This document shows, one piece after another, positions 6,897 through 12,945 of a stretch of 12,945 nt of DNA. Location of the stretch: NCBI GenBank assembly GCA_023258775.1, contig JALQWJ010000023.1:1-12945 (forward strand). The letters are read 5' to 3'. The position numbers were made by a program, and so were the translations under genes. The stretch comes from Burkholderiaceae bacterium (lineage in GTDB: Bacteria; Pseudomonadota; Gammaproteobacteria; Burkholderiales; Burkholderiaceae_E). Positions within the stretch are counted from its first letter, which is position 1. Every line of letters begins with the position of its first letter. The notes below the pieces were generated by a model. The model saw nothing but the letters and a program-made list of their open reading frames with translations, was not told the origin of the DNA and made no database searches.

Positions 6897-7586
6897 ATGC
6901 GCATGGATGTGAAGCAGCCTCAGATCGTCAACATTACGCGCGAGTCCTTGCTCGATGATGGTGTTCGTGTGCGATTAGAGCAGCAGTACAAATCACTGCC
7001 CTTTTTGACTGCCGAGCAGCAACAGGAGAGTCTGGCGCAATGTCTGAGCCAGTGGTGTGGTGAGCAAGCGGTTTATGTCTTTGCCTACGGTTCATTGATT
7101 TGGAATCCAGCAATTCATTGTGAAGCAGTTGGCACGGGTCGATTGTTTGGACGACATCGTCGCATGGCAATGCGCTCCATGTTTGGTCGTGGTACCCCTG
7201 AGCGTCCCGGGCTGATGCTCACCTTACTGCCAGGGGGTTGTTGTGATGGGGTTGTCTTAAAGATTGAGTCCTCAAGGGCAGTCGAGGAACTTTCACTGCT
7301 ATGGCGACGCGAAATGATTTCGGGGTCTTACAGGCCGCGTTGGTTGCCCGTGCGATCGAAGCAGGGTGTGTTGAGTTGTCTTGTTTTTGATCATAACCCT
7401 GACCATCCTTCCTTCATTGGACCAATGACCTTTGAAAAGGAAGTCGAAATTCTCTCGCAGGCTAGTGGTCCGCTTGGACCCAATAAAGATTATATTTATC
7501 AGACTGTTCAAGCACTTAATCATTGGCAGCTTAGAGATGCGCGAATGAGTCGTCTTGAAAAGGCACTTAGGGCTTGTGAATTCTAA
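6897..7586 (+). CDS. ChaC-type gamma-glutamylcyclotransferase
   Basis: A 229-residue cytoplasmic enzyme of the ChaC family, which cleaves glutathione (gamma-Glu-Cys-Gly) to 5-oxoproline and Cys-Gly. Seen: an N-terminal helical stretch of about 55 residues; VFAYGSLIWNP (61-71) with the YGSL loop that binds the gamma-glutamyl group; FGRGTPERPGLMLTL (96-110); and LWRREMISGSYRPRW, in which E139 aligns with the catalytic glutamate. The C-terminal GPLGPNKDYIYQTVQAL is also typical. The ATG directly follows the permease TAA, so the gene is very likely in the TRAP operon; a second ATG two codons on (6903) is possible. The link to a solute importer is unusual and hints at glutamate, 5-oxoproline or glutathione metabolism. 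The family is sure, the operon role is inferred. Confidence 0.93.
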   Translation: MRMDVKQPQIVNITRESLLDDGVRVRLEQQYKSLPFLTAEQQQESLAQCLSQWCGEQAVYVFAYGSLIWNPAIHCEAVGTGRLFGRHRRMAMRSMFGRGTPERPGLMLTLLPGGCCDGVVLKIESSRAVEELSLLWRREMISGSYRPRWLPVRSKQGVLSCLVFDHNPDHPSFIGPMTFEKEVEILSQASGPLGPNKDYIYQTVQALNHWQLRDARMSRLEKALRACEF

Positions 7587-7611
7587 GGCAGACTGCGAAG
7601 GATAGCGGATC

Positions 7612-7644
7612 AACGCTTAGGACTGATACCGCTTGTCAGCGTTT
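7612..7644. terminator. Possible hairpin between convergent genes
   Basis: The 88 bp between ChaC and the convergent epoxide hydrolase holds overlapping weak stems. AACGCT (7612-7617) can pair with AGCGTT (7638-7643), or CTGATA (7623-7628) can pair with TGTCAG (7634-7639). The sequence that follows is GTTTAAAATTT. It may stop transcription from either side, but it lacks a strong GC stem and a U tract. Confidence 0.25.
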
Positions 7645-7674
7645 AAAATTTGCTGAAAACGAATCGTCTGCAAG

Positions 7675-8829
7675 TTATATGGGATCAAAGCTCTTGCGAA
7701 TTTCATGTGCAAGTAACTCGCTTTGTTCTAAAGCGGCGAAGTGTCCACCCCGTGTTGCTTCATGCCAGCGAATAATATGTCGATAAGTTCTTTCGGCAAG
7801 TGAGCGAGGGGGCTTGAGGATTTCCTTGGGGAACTGACAATAGCCTGTGGGCACGTCGATTCCTTGTCCCTTAGGAATAAACCATGGTGAATGTAATCTT
7901 GCGTAATAGGGCCAAAACGATGAACCGATTGTTTCGGTGAACCAATAAAGTGAGATATTCGCAAGCATTCGGTCAAATGGAATCACCGATTCTGGCCTGC
8001 CATCACAATCACTCCAGGCTGCAAACTTCTCACCAATCCACGCGGCAAGACCCAAGGGCGAATCATTGAGCGCATAGGCAAGGGTTTGCGGCCTGGTCCC
8101 CTGGATGGCTTGATAGCCCGTGTGCTCCTTTAAAAACACGTCGAGCTCTTGCGCGTAGCGCTTTGCGTCTTCGTCCATCGGCTCTTGAAATAACAAGGCA
8201 TCCCGACGCAAAGGCAGCAGATTCAAATGAATACCTTTGACCGAGCTCGGATGACGAAAAGCCATTGCCGAAGCGATAAAGGAACCCCAATCACCACCTT
8301 GAACGTAGTATGCTTTATAACCTAATACTTCATACATCAGCTTGTGTAACAAGTCAGCCATGCCGTTCAAACCGATTCTTTCTTGCGCTTTTCGAAAAGA
8401 AAGACCAAAGCCAGGCAGGCTTGGTGCAATGACATGAAAGTTCGAGTCCCCGCCATTGCCATGCGTAAGTTGGGGTATTAGTTCGAAAAATTCAAACACT
8501 GAGCCAGGCCAGCCGTGCAAAAGCAACAATGGTTTGGACCCTGCAGATCGAGCTTTCGCGTGAATGAAATGTAGATCAATCGATGCAAGTTCAAGTTTCC
8601 ACTGTTCAAATACGTTTAGCGAAGCTTCCTGCTTCCGCCAGTCGAAATCGTGGAGCCAGTAATGGTGAAGTCTGTGAAGCCAATGACTTGGTGTGCCATA
8701 GCGCCAGTGACCTTCATCTGTCTGATCGGGCGCTTCATCGGGCCACCTTGCTCTTGAAAGTCGACCCTTTAAATCATCGATGGCGCTTTGATGAACTTCA
8801 AGCCGAAAGGGCTTTAGCGTGGTCAGCAT
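7675..8829 (-). CDS. Epoxide hydrolase (EHN domain, alpha/beta-hydrolase fold)
   Basis: A 384-residue cytoplasmic epoxide hydrolase of the microsomal type, which opens epoxides to vicinal diols by a covalent aspartyl-ester mechanism. The N-terminal EHN domain (about 4-110) has FRLEVHQSAIDDLKGRLSRA and WP. The core has the oxyanion motif HGWPGS (105-110), LPGFGLS, the nucleophile elbow QGGDWGS with D180, the lid with YWFTETIGSSFWPYY, VPTGYCQFPKEI with charge-relay E336, and RGGHFAALEQ with catalytic H363. All triad positions are filled and the length is normal. The start ATG overlaps the upstream hydrolase stop by 7 bp (ATGCTGA) and is preceded by AAGGAG at 8840-8835, so translation is probably coupled. 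Some relatives hydrolyse juvenile-hormone-like or terpene epoxides. The substrate here cannot be read from sequence. Confidence 0.93.
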   Translation of the reverse strand: MLTTLKPFRLEVHQSAIDDLKGRLSRARWPDEAPDQTDEGHWRYGTPSHWLHRLHHYWLHDFDWRKQEASLNVFEQWKLELASIDLHFIHAKARSAGSKPLLLLHGWPGSVFEFFELIPQLTHGNGGDSNFHVIAPSLPGFGLSFRKAQERIGLNGMADLLHKLMYEVLGYKAYYVQGGDWGSFIASAMAFRHPSSVKGIHLNLLPLRRDALLFQEPMDEDAKRYAQELDVFLKEHTGYQAIQGTRPQTLAYALNDSPLGLAAWIGEKFAAWSDCDGRPESVIPFDRMLANISLYWFTETIGSSFWPYYARLHSPWFIPKGQGIDVPTGYCQFPKEILKPPRSLAERTYRHIIRWHEATRGGHFAALEQSELLAHEIRKSFDPI

Positions 8830-9836
8830 TTGAGCTCCTTGGTGGGAAGTTTGCTTTGTTGTACGGGATAGCCTTGATGGTTCAAAAAGTCCTGCAAAAG
8901 TGAAATGATCGCTTCACCGCGCTTTTGTCGCGTGAGCATGTGAAACCCATCCTGCTGGATAAACCATTGGCTGCTGCTCATGGCGGGTTTGTCCTTAAGC
9001 CATTCGCAATACGCCGCAGGCGGAATGACCTCGTCTTGGGTGCCGATCACAACGAGGCTGCGATGACCACGTTTGGGCAGATGAGCACTGGCCTCGGTCA
9101 TCAACTCGGTTAAACCGGCGATCATTGAGACCTGAATGTCACGAAGCATCCAGGGGTCCTTGGCCAGATGCTCGGCGACTGCGGGATCATCGGTAGGTCG
9201 CACGCCAAGCCTTCTAGCGTTTTTAGAAGAAAGCTTGAAATCTGGCGCTAGTTGTGAAAGTAGCCTCAGGCTGATACGTTGGTACCAGGGCATTGAGGTC
9301 CATCCCCAAATGGCTGGCGCTAGCAGCACGCTGCTCCGAATTGAAACGCCGGGCTGATTTGAATCGCTATAAAGCGCTGAGGTTTTTGGGTGATGCATGG
9401 AGATCAAAACCAGTGCAGCTCCCATACTTTCCCCGATGATATGAATCGGCCTTCCTGGATATCGCTCGGTGATGTAGGTTAATACTTTATATAAATCTTC
9501 GATCATGCTTTCGACACCGGCCCACTGTCCGCGGCTTGAGTGCTCACCAAAACCGCGCTGATCAAAAGCAATCAGCAAGCCCTTTGCCGACGGATCAAGT
9601 GCTGGAAGCAAGTGCGCAAAACCCCTTGCGTAATCGCTAAAGCCATGAACGCCAAGAATAATCATCGTGGGATCGCTTTGATTGCCCCAGAGGCGAACCG
9701 GAATCAATGGCGCAGGGCTTGCGCCGATATGAATCAGACGGTCCTCAGGCTGAGGGTTGAATGGTGGGGCATGGATGGGCTGTGCCAGCACCATCATCCC
9801 AATCAAGCTGAGTATTAAGCAAACCCAGTGCTTCAT
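8823..9836 (-). CDS. Alpha/beta hydrolase with N-terminal export or anchor segment (Hydrolase_4 / lysophospholipase-like)
   Basis: A 337-residue serine hydrolase resembling the monoglyceride lipase / lysophospholipase group (Hydrolase_4). Residues 1-23 (VCLILSLIGMMVLAQPIHA) form a hydrophobic signal peptide or membrane anchor, so it likely works in the periplasm or at the inner membrane surface. Seen: GVHGFSDYA with the oxyanion region (64-66), FDQRGFGEHS (91-100), the nucleophile elbow IGESMGAA with S137, VIGTQDEVIPP with D268, and QQDGFHMLTR with H299, making a complete triad. The gene begins 18 bp after the small two-TM protein and ends overlapping the epoxide hydrolase. The start lacks a good ribosome binding site, though it sits at the signal peptide, where a start is expected. 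Substrate is unknown: esters or lipids are most likely. Confidence 0.85.
   Translation of the reverse strand: MKHWVCLILSLIGMMVLAQPIHAPPFNPQPEDRLIHIGASPAPLIPVRLWGNQSDPTMIILGVHGFSDYARGFAHLLPALDPSAKGLLIAFDQRGFGEHSSRGQWAGVESMIEDLYKVLTYITERYPGRPIHIIGESMGAALVLISMHHPKTSALYSDSNQPGVSIRSSVLLAPAIWGWTSMPWYQRISLRLLSQLAPDFKLSSKNARRLGVRPTDDPAVAEHLAKDPWMLRDIQVSMIAGLTELMTEASAHLPKRGHRSLVVIGTQDEVIPPAAYCEWLKDKPAMSSSQWFIQQDGFHMLTRQKRGEAIISLLQDFLNHQGYPVQQSKLPTKELKC
8835..8840 (-). promoter_or_regulatory. Ribosome binding site for the epoxide hydrolase inside the upstream gene
   Basis: AAGGAG on the - strand lies 5 bases before the ATG at 8829, within the last codons of the upstream hydrolase. It fixes the start and supports co-expression. 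Confidence 0.75.
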
Positions 9837-9854
9837 TCTAAAAACGAAACGCGC

Positions 9855-10031
9855 TCACTTTGCACTAAACATCAAAAAGCAAATCAGCCAAAAGCCTACC
9901 GCTGCACTCGCTGCGATCCAGGGTTTACTCCGATTTGAACCAATACGTCGAATCTCAAGCATGGCTTTCGCCAGGCTGTATACCGCGGGAACGAGTCCGC
10001 AGGCTAAACCATAAAGGTAGGCAGAAGTCAT
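9855..10031 (-). CDS. Small two-TM membrane protein, 58 residues
   Basis: A short - strand frame from ATG at 10031 to TGA at 9855. It has two hydrophobic segments (about 3-22 and 38-55) joined by a basic loop with IRRIGSNRSKPW, and ends in MFSAK. The hydrophobic-basic-hydrophobic layout predicts an inner-membrane hairpin with the positive loop in the cytoplasm. It lies 18 bp upstream of the exported alpha/beta hydrolase on the same strand, which favours a real gene and a shared operon. I do not recognise a family. The ribosome binding site is not obvious. Overlapping + strand frames here have less protein-like composition. Confidence 0.55.
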   Translation of the reverse strand: MTSAYLYGLACGLVPAVYSLAKAMLEIRRIGSNRSKPWIAASAAVGFWLICFLMFSAK

Positions 10032-10080
10032 GCTGGCTTGTGTTTACGCTGCTTCCATGCTACGACAGTATCGGACAGAA

Positions 10081-10106
10081 CCCAAGCGAAACGATGCAAG
10101 CTTGGG
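10081..10106. promoter_or_regulatory. Inverted repeat in the divergent promoter region
   Basis: CCCAAGC and GCTTGGG form perfect 7 bp arms around 12 bases. Its place between two divergent starts fits a regulator-binding site. An RNA hairpin in the leader is the alternative. Confidence 0.35.
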
Positions 10107-10185
10107 CGTTTGTGAGAGATTTTTTTCAATGCAAAGTGCGTTAGCGCAGCAGTGAGGGTTTTTTGCTGTTGATGCACAAGCGCTC

Positions 10186-10193
10186 AGGAGGGG
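10186..10193 (+). promoter_or_regulatory. Strong ribosome binding site for the amidohydrolase
   Basis: AGGAGGGG lies 6 bases before the ATG at 10200 and fixes the start. Confidence 0.8.
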
Positions 10194-10199
10194 ATACAA

Positions 10200-11912
10200 A
10201 TGTTGGATTGCTTGATTCGAGGTGGCAGCTTAATCGACGGCTCTGGTGCGCCTCGCCGCACCGCAGACTTGGGTGTTAAGGATGGGAAGATCATCGAAAT
10301 CGGCAAGCTTAGTGAGCCTGCCGCTCGGATCATCGATGCTGATGGCCTAATCCTTGCACCTGGCTTTATCGATGGGCACACCCATATGGACGCCCAAGTG
10401 ATGTGGGATCCGCTGGGAAGTTGCTCTTGTTATCACGGTGTGACTTCGGTTGTGATGAGTAATTGTGGTTTTACGCTTTCACCGTGTAAGCCAGAGGATA
10501 GGGATTGGTATGCCAGTAGTTTGTCCTATGTCGAAGATATCTCGGTGGATGCCATGCGCGAAGGAATCGACTGGACTTGGGAGTCATTTGCTGAATACCG
10601 TGACGCCGTAGGACGTCGTCCTAAATCCCTAAACTATGCAATGTATGTCGGACACTCGGCAGTTCGCATGTATGTGATGGGAGCTCGCGCACTTTCCGAG
10701 GAGGCGAGCGATAGCGAAATCGCCAAGATGACTAGTATCGTTCTTGAAGCTATTCGTGCAGGCGCAGTGGGATTCTCAACCTCACGTTCACACACCCATT
10801 TATCGCCCGATGGCAGTCCGGTAGCCAGCCGAATCGCGAGTTGGCGAGAAATTGAAGCGATTGTTGCTGCGATGGGGCGCTTGGGGAGAGGTATTTTCCA
10901 GATCGCGCCAGATATTCTGAGTCGCGGTAATAATCTGGAATTTTTAGAACGCATGAAGCGATTTGCGCTTGAGCACAAGGTGCCTGTGATGTTTGGTGTG
11001 ATCTCTACAAAACAGGGCGACGATCCGCCGCACTGGCAGGATCAACTTCAAACGATCCGGGCGGTTCACGAGGAAGGTGGCCGTATGTTTGGCCAGGCTT
11101 CAACCCGCTCGATTAATGCGATTTTTTCACTAAAGTCCTACCTGCCTTTTGATGTACTCGATGCATGGAAGCAGCTACGTGCCCAGCCACTTCAAGCGCA
11201 ACTTGAGGGCTTTAAAAATCCCACTGTCCGACAAACACTTATTGCAGCCGAGGCCTTGATGAAACCGCGCGACAACAAAATGCAAGGCGGTGGCGCAGCA
11301 ACAACCGATGCAAGAAAACCGGACTACGCCAATCTTTATGTGATGCAAAACGTTGATTGGGAGGACAAAACGGTGGATGAAATTGCTCGAGCACGCGGCA
11401 AGCATCCGGTCGAGGTCATGATAGAACTTTGTTTGGAAAATAACGATCAAATTTTCGTACAGCCGATTGTTAACGAGGCTCGTGAAGATTTGCAGTCGAT
11501 GCTTGGTTACGATGAGATTCTGGCAACTTTCTCGGATTCAGGGGCGCATGTCGCTCAAGAAATGGGTTCGTCCTTGCAAACCCACTTCTTGCACTACTGG
11601 GTGAACCGGAAAAAGGTCTTTAGTCTTGAGGCTGCCGTTAAAAAACTAAGCCACGACAACGCTCGTGCATTTGGTCTTGAACAACGCGGACTACTTAAGG
11701 AGGGTTACTGGGCCGATCTGCTGCTTTTCGAGGAAACCAACATTCGCCCCGGTATGCCCTCGGTGCAATACGATCTTCCAGGTGGGGCAAGGCGACTGGT
11801 TCAAAAAGCTGAGGGTATTCGCCTTGTCATGGTCAATGGCGTTGAGAGCTTCGTTGACGGGCAAAGCACTGGACACCACGCTGGCGTTTTGCTTGATACA
11901 ACAGACTCCTAG
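10200..11912 (+). CDS. N-acyl-D-amino-acid deacylase-family amidohydrolase
   Basis: A 570-residue metal-dependent amidohydrolase (Amidohydro_3 type) of the D-aminoacylase family, whose members cleave N-acyl-D-amino acids. Seen: a beta-sandwich start with IRGGSLIDGSGAPRRTADLGV (6-26); GFIDGHTHMDAQ with H60, H62 and D64; GVTSVVMSNCGFT with C89, matching the metal-bridging cysteine of D-aminoacylase; YVGHSAVR with H152; GAVGFSTSRSHTH (188-200); and FSDSGAH with D446 at the catalytic aspartate position. The C-terminus has LLKEGYWADLLLFE, the usual return of the sandwich. It is longer than classical D-aminoacylase (about 480 residues). The two middle metal histidines are not recognisable: FQIAPD and PVMFGVIS stand where HxR and ISHxK blocks are normally found. 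It may therefore be a relative with another N-acyl or cyclic amide substrate. The gene stands alone on this strand. Confidence 0.85.
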   Translation: MLDCLIRGGSLIDGSGAPRRTADLGVKDGKIIEIGKLSEPAARIIDADGLILAPGFIDGHTHMDAQVMWDPLGSCSCYHGVTSVVMSNCGFTLSPCKPEDRDWYASSLSYVEDISVDAMREGIDWTWESFAEYRDAVGRRPKSLNYAMYVGHSAVRMYVMGARALSEEASDSEIAKMTSIVLEAIRAGAVGFSTSRSHTHLSPDGSPVASRIASWREIEAIVAAMGRLGRGIFQIAPDILSRGNNLEFLERMKRFALEHKVPVMFGVISTKQGDDPPHWQDQLQTIRAVHEEGGRMFGQASTRSINAIFSLKSYLPFDVLDAWKQLRAQPLQAQLEGFKNPTVRQTLIAAEALMKPRDNKMQGGGAATTDARKPDYANLYVMQNVDWEDKTVDEIARARGKHPVEVMIELCLENNDQIFVQPIVNEAREDLQSMLGYDEILATFSDSGAHVAQEMGSSLQTHFLHYWVNRKKVFSLEAAVKKLSHDNARAFGLEQRGLLKEGYWADLLLFEETNIRPGMPSVQYDLPGGARRLVQKAEGIRLVMVNGVESFVDGQSTGHHAGVLLDTTDS

Positions 11913-11913
11913 A

Positions 11914-12123
11914 CTAGCTAAGCATCCAAACCGTAACAAATCCGCAAAGCAATATGATCAGAAGTTGCCCGAGGTGTTTGCGAAACGCGAGATCTTCGCG
12001 AATCACCTCGAGCTGATCAGACCCCAAACTGTTTTTGAGTTCACCAGGGATGCGGGCGTTTCCCGAGGCCCATAACGCGAGCCCTAAGCTCAGTGTTAAA
12101 AGAATCCCAATGACGATCATCAT
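11914..12123 (-). CDS. Small two-TM membrane protein, 69 residues
   Basis: A - strand frame with ATG at 12123, GAGGTG 5 bases upstream (12134-12129), and TAG at 11914-11916. It has a TM segment at about 3-19 (VIGILLTLSLGLALWAS), a polar, mixed-charge middle with SDQLEVIREDLAFRKHLG and a second TM segment at about 52-68 (LLIILLCGFVTVWML). It is probably an inner-membrane hairpin protein. It converges on the amidohydrolase with a single base between stop codons and diverges from fliG. I do not recognise a family. Good start signal and composition support a real gene. A flagellum-related role is only a guess from position. Confidence 0.65.
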   Translation of the reverse strand: MMIVIGILLTLSLGLALWASGNARIPGELKNSLGSDQLEVIREDLAFRKHLGQLLIILLCGFVTVWMLS

Positions 12124-12307
12124 GAAAACACCTCAATACCAGCAAGTAATGGTCAACAAGAAAGGAACAAGGGTCAACAAGAAAGAAACAACGGGCAACT
12201 ACAACGGGAGAAGGGGAAACTACAAAGGGGCAGCGGGTAGCGAGAAAGCGACCGCGAGCTGCAGACTCCGCCAAATGATGCAGCAAAACTGTTGCGCTGC
12301 ACCATAA
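12122..12307 (+). CDS. Possible upstream ORF with basic heptapeptide repeats, overlapping fliG
   Basis: A 61-residue frame from ATG at 12122 to TAA at 12305-12307. The TAA shares its last base with the fliG ATG (TAATG). Its middle is built of seven-residue repeats (VNKKGTR, VNKKETT, GNYNGRR, GNYKGAA, GSEKATA), followed by SCRLRQMMQQ and a Cys-rich tail. Neither its ATG nor the internal ATG at 12149 has a ribosome binding site. The 12122 ATG also overlaps the divergent gene's start codon. It may be a translated leader that feeds ribosomes to fliG, or merely an open frame created by a 21 bp repeat without stops. I lean to treating it as uncertain. Confidence 0.3.
   Translation: MKTPQYQQVMVNKKGTRVNKKETTGNYNGRRGNYKGAAGSEKATASCRLRQMMQQNCCAAP
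12129..12134 (-). promoter_or_regulatory. Ribosome binding site for the 69-residue membrane protein
   Basis: GAGGTG on the - strand ends 5 bases before the ATG at 12123. Confidence 0.55.
12149..12253 (+). repeat. Five imperfect 21 bp tandem repeats upstream of fliG
   Basis: Units start at 12149, 12170, 12191, 12212 and 12233, each exactly 21 bp. Units 1 and 2 match at 19 of 21 positions, units 3 and 4 at 16 of 21, and unit 5 is more diverged. A core like GGGNAACNANAA recurs, and the + strand is markedly poor in T. The array occupies most of the spacer between two divergent genes. It could be a set of protein-binding repeats or coding repeats of the short upstream frame. Confidence 0.7.
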
Positions 12308-12945
12308 TGTCCCCAATTCCCGACTTGGGCGTCAGCCCTTTTCAACTCGACGGGGCGACCAAGGCTGCGCTAGTTTTACTCGCTTTAGGGCCGGACACGG
12401 CTGCGGTGGTGTTGCGTTCACTGACCGAGACAGAGATTAAGCTCATCAGCACGCGCCTCATCGCTGTGCGACAGCTTGACCTCACGCAATGGATAGAGGT
12501 TTTGCGAGCGTTCAGGGAGGCAAGTAACGATCAGCGCTTACTCGGGATCGACACGGATCAGTTCATGGATCGTGCATTGCAGCACACTGATGTTGATGAA
12601 CGATCCTTGGGATTTCGCAATCGGTCCTTTGCGCTCATCGATCAAAACGCACTTGCTGCGATTGAGGCATTCGATTCGGATTTGCTACACGCCCGGATCA
12701 GCGACGAACACCCTCAAATCATTGCGAGCCTGCTTGCCCTCATGGATGCCTCGGCATCAGCAGCCTTAGCCGCTTGCTTTGGGGATGAGCTCCGTAATGA
12801 ATTGTTGTTGCGGGTGGCTTTGCTCGATCATGTCCACCCGATGGCCATCGAAGACTTAAACGAGGCTTTGCGGGCAATCGCGCTTGATCCTATTGACAAA
12901 CGAAGCAGGCTCGGTGGTACCAAACATACAGCCGCCTTGATCAAT
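12307..12945 (+). CDS. fliG: Flagellar motor switch protein FliG, N-terminal part (cut by window end)
   Basis: The first 213 residues of FliG, the C-ring protein that attaches to the MS-ring protein FliF and transmits torque from the MotA stator. Seen: an N-terminal domain starting ATKAALVLLALGPDTAAVVLRSL (17-39), like the KSxILLxxLG region that binds FliF, then a linker. The middle domain opens with ISDEHPQIIASLLALM (131-146) containing the conserved EHPQ patch (134-137), followed by ELRNELLLRVALLDHVHPMAIEDLNE and a GGTKHTAALIN block matching GGVRTAAEIIN of E. coli. The torque-generating C-terminal domain lies beyond the window. About 16 residues precede the conserved start, roughly 10 more than in E. 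coli. The ATG overlaps the TAA of a short repeat-containing frame and has no ribosome binding site of its own. fliF, the usual upstream neighbour, is absent here. Confidence 0.9.
   Translation, partial: MSPIPDLGVSPFQLDGATKAALVLLALGPDTAAVVLRSLTETEIKLISTRLIAVRQLDLTQWIEVLRAFREASNDQRLLGIDTDQFMDRALQHTDVDERSLGFRNRSFALIDQNALAAIEAFDSDLLHARISDEHPQIIASLLALMDASASAALAACFGDELRNELLLRVALLDHVHPMAIEDLNEALRAIALDPIDKRSRLGGTKHTAALIN

Larger units (their letters stand above)
10032..10199. other. Divergent intergenic region
   Basis: This 168 bp region separates the - strand hydrolase operon from the + strand amidohydrolase and should hold both promoters. I see one perfect inverted repeat (10081-10106) and T-runs at 10121-10127 and 10160-10165, but no convincing -35/-10 pair on either strand. 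Confidence 0.4.

Noticed and set aside
9757..10014. 85-codon + strand frame over the small two-TM protein
   Set aside because: Its composition is less protein-like, it overlaps the exported hydrolase signal region antisense, and it has no ribosome binding site. The - strand frame fits operon spacing.
11665..12075. 136-codon + strand frame crossing the amidohydrolase end
   Set aside because: It is an out-of-frame shadow of the amidohydrolase and antisense to the 69-residue membrane protein.
12149..12253. CRISPR array
   Set aside because: The 21 bp units are directly adjacent and diverged, with no spacers and no cas genes.
12041..12316. 91-codon - strand frame across the repeats
   Set aside because: It reads the repeats antisense, overlaps the better supported 69-residue gene on the same strand in another frame, and has no ribosome binding site.

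Overview
The window looks like a chromosomal stretch from a motile Gram-negative proteobacterium. A betaproteobacterium of the Burkholderiales type is my best guess, from the style of the TAXI receptor with its fused TRAP permease, the ChaC protein and the FliG sequence. It holds no IS, phage, CRISPR or RNA gene that I can see. Base composition looks even and moderate by eye, and I did not compute it.

Left edge (1-1379): the last 59 codons of an unidentified + strand gene converge on a - strand FAD-dependent glycerol-3-phosphate dehydrogenase-like oxidoreductase, which is shorter than classical GlpD.

Centre (1426-7586): five genes run on the + strand with gaps of 35, 66, 51 and 0 bp. They encode an M20 metallopeptidase, a periplasmic alpha-carbonic anhydrase, a TAXI-family TRAP substrate receptor (GTG start, Tat-like signal), a fused DctQM TRAP permease (TTG start) and a ChaC-type gamma-glutamylcyclotransferase. 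The receptor and permease form a complete TAXI TRAP uptake system. The dipeptidase-like and glutathione-cleaving enzymes on either side suggest, as inference only, a theme of peptide, glutamate or 5-oxoproline salvage.

Right centre (7675-10031): three - strand genes form a likely operon. In transcription order they are a 58-residue two-TM protein, an exported or membrane-anchored serine alpha/beta hydrolase, and an EHN-type epoxide hydrolase that overlaps it by 7 bp.

Right part (10200-12945): an N-acyl-D-amino-acid deacylase-family amidohydrolase (+) converges, with a 1 bp gap, on a 69-residue two-TM protein (-). Beyond a 183 bp divergent spacer lies the N-terminal 213 residues of FliG, the flagellar motor switch protein, cut by the window end. 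The spacer carries five imperfect 21 bp tandem repeats. They lie in a possible basic heptapeptide-repeat upstream ORF whose TAA overlaps the fliG ATG. This repeat/uORF arrangement is the most unusual thing in the window. I see no clear sign of a wholly new multi-gene system.
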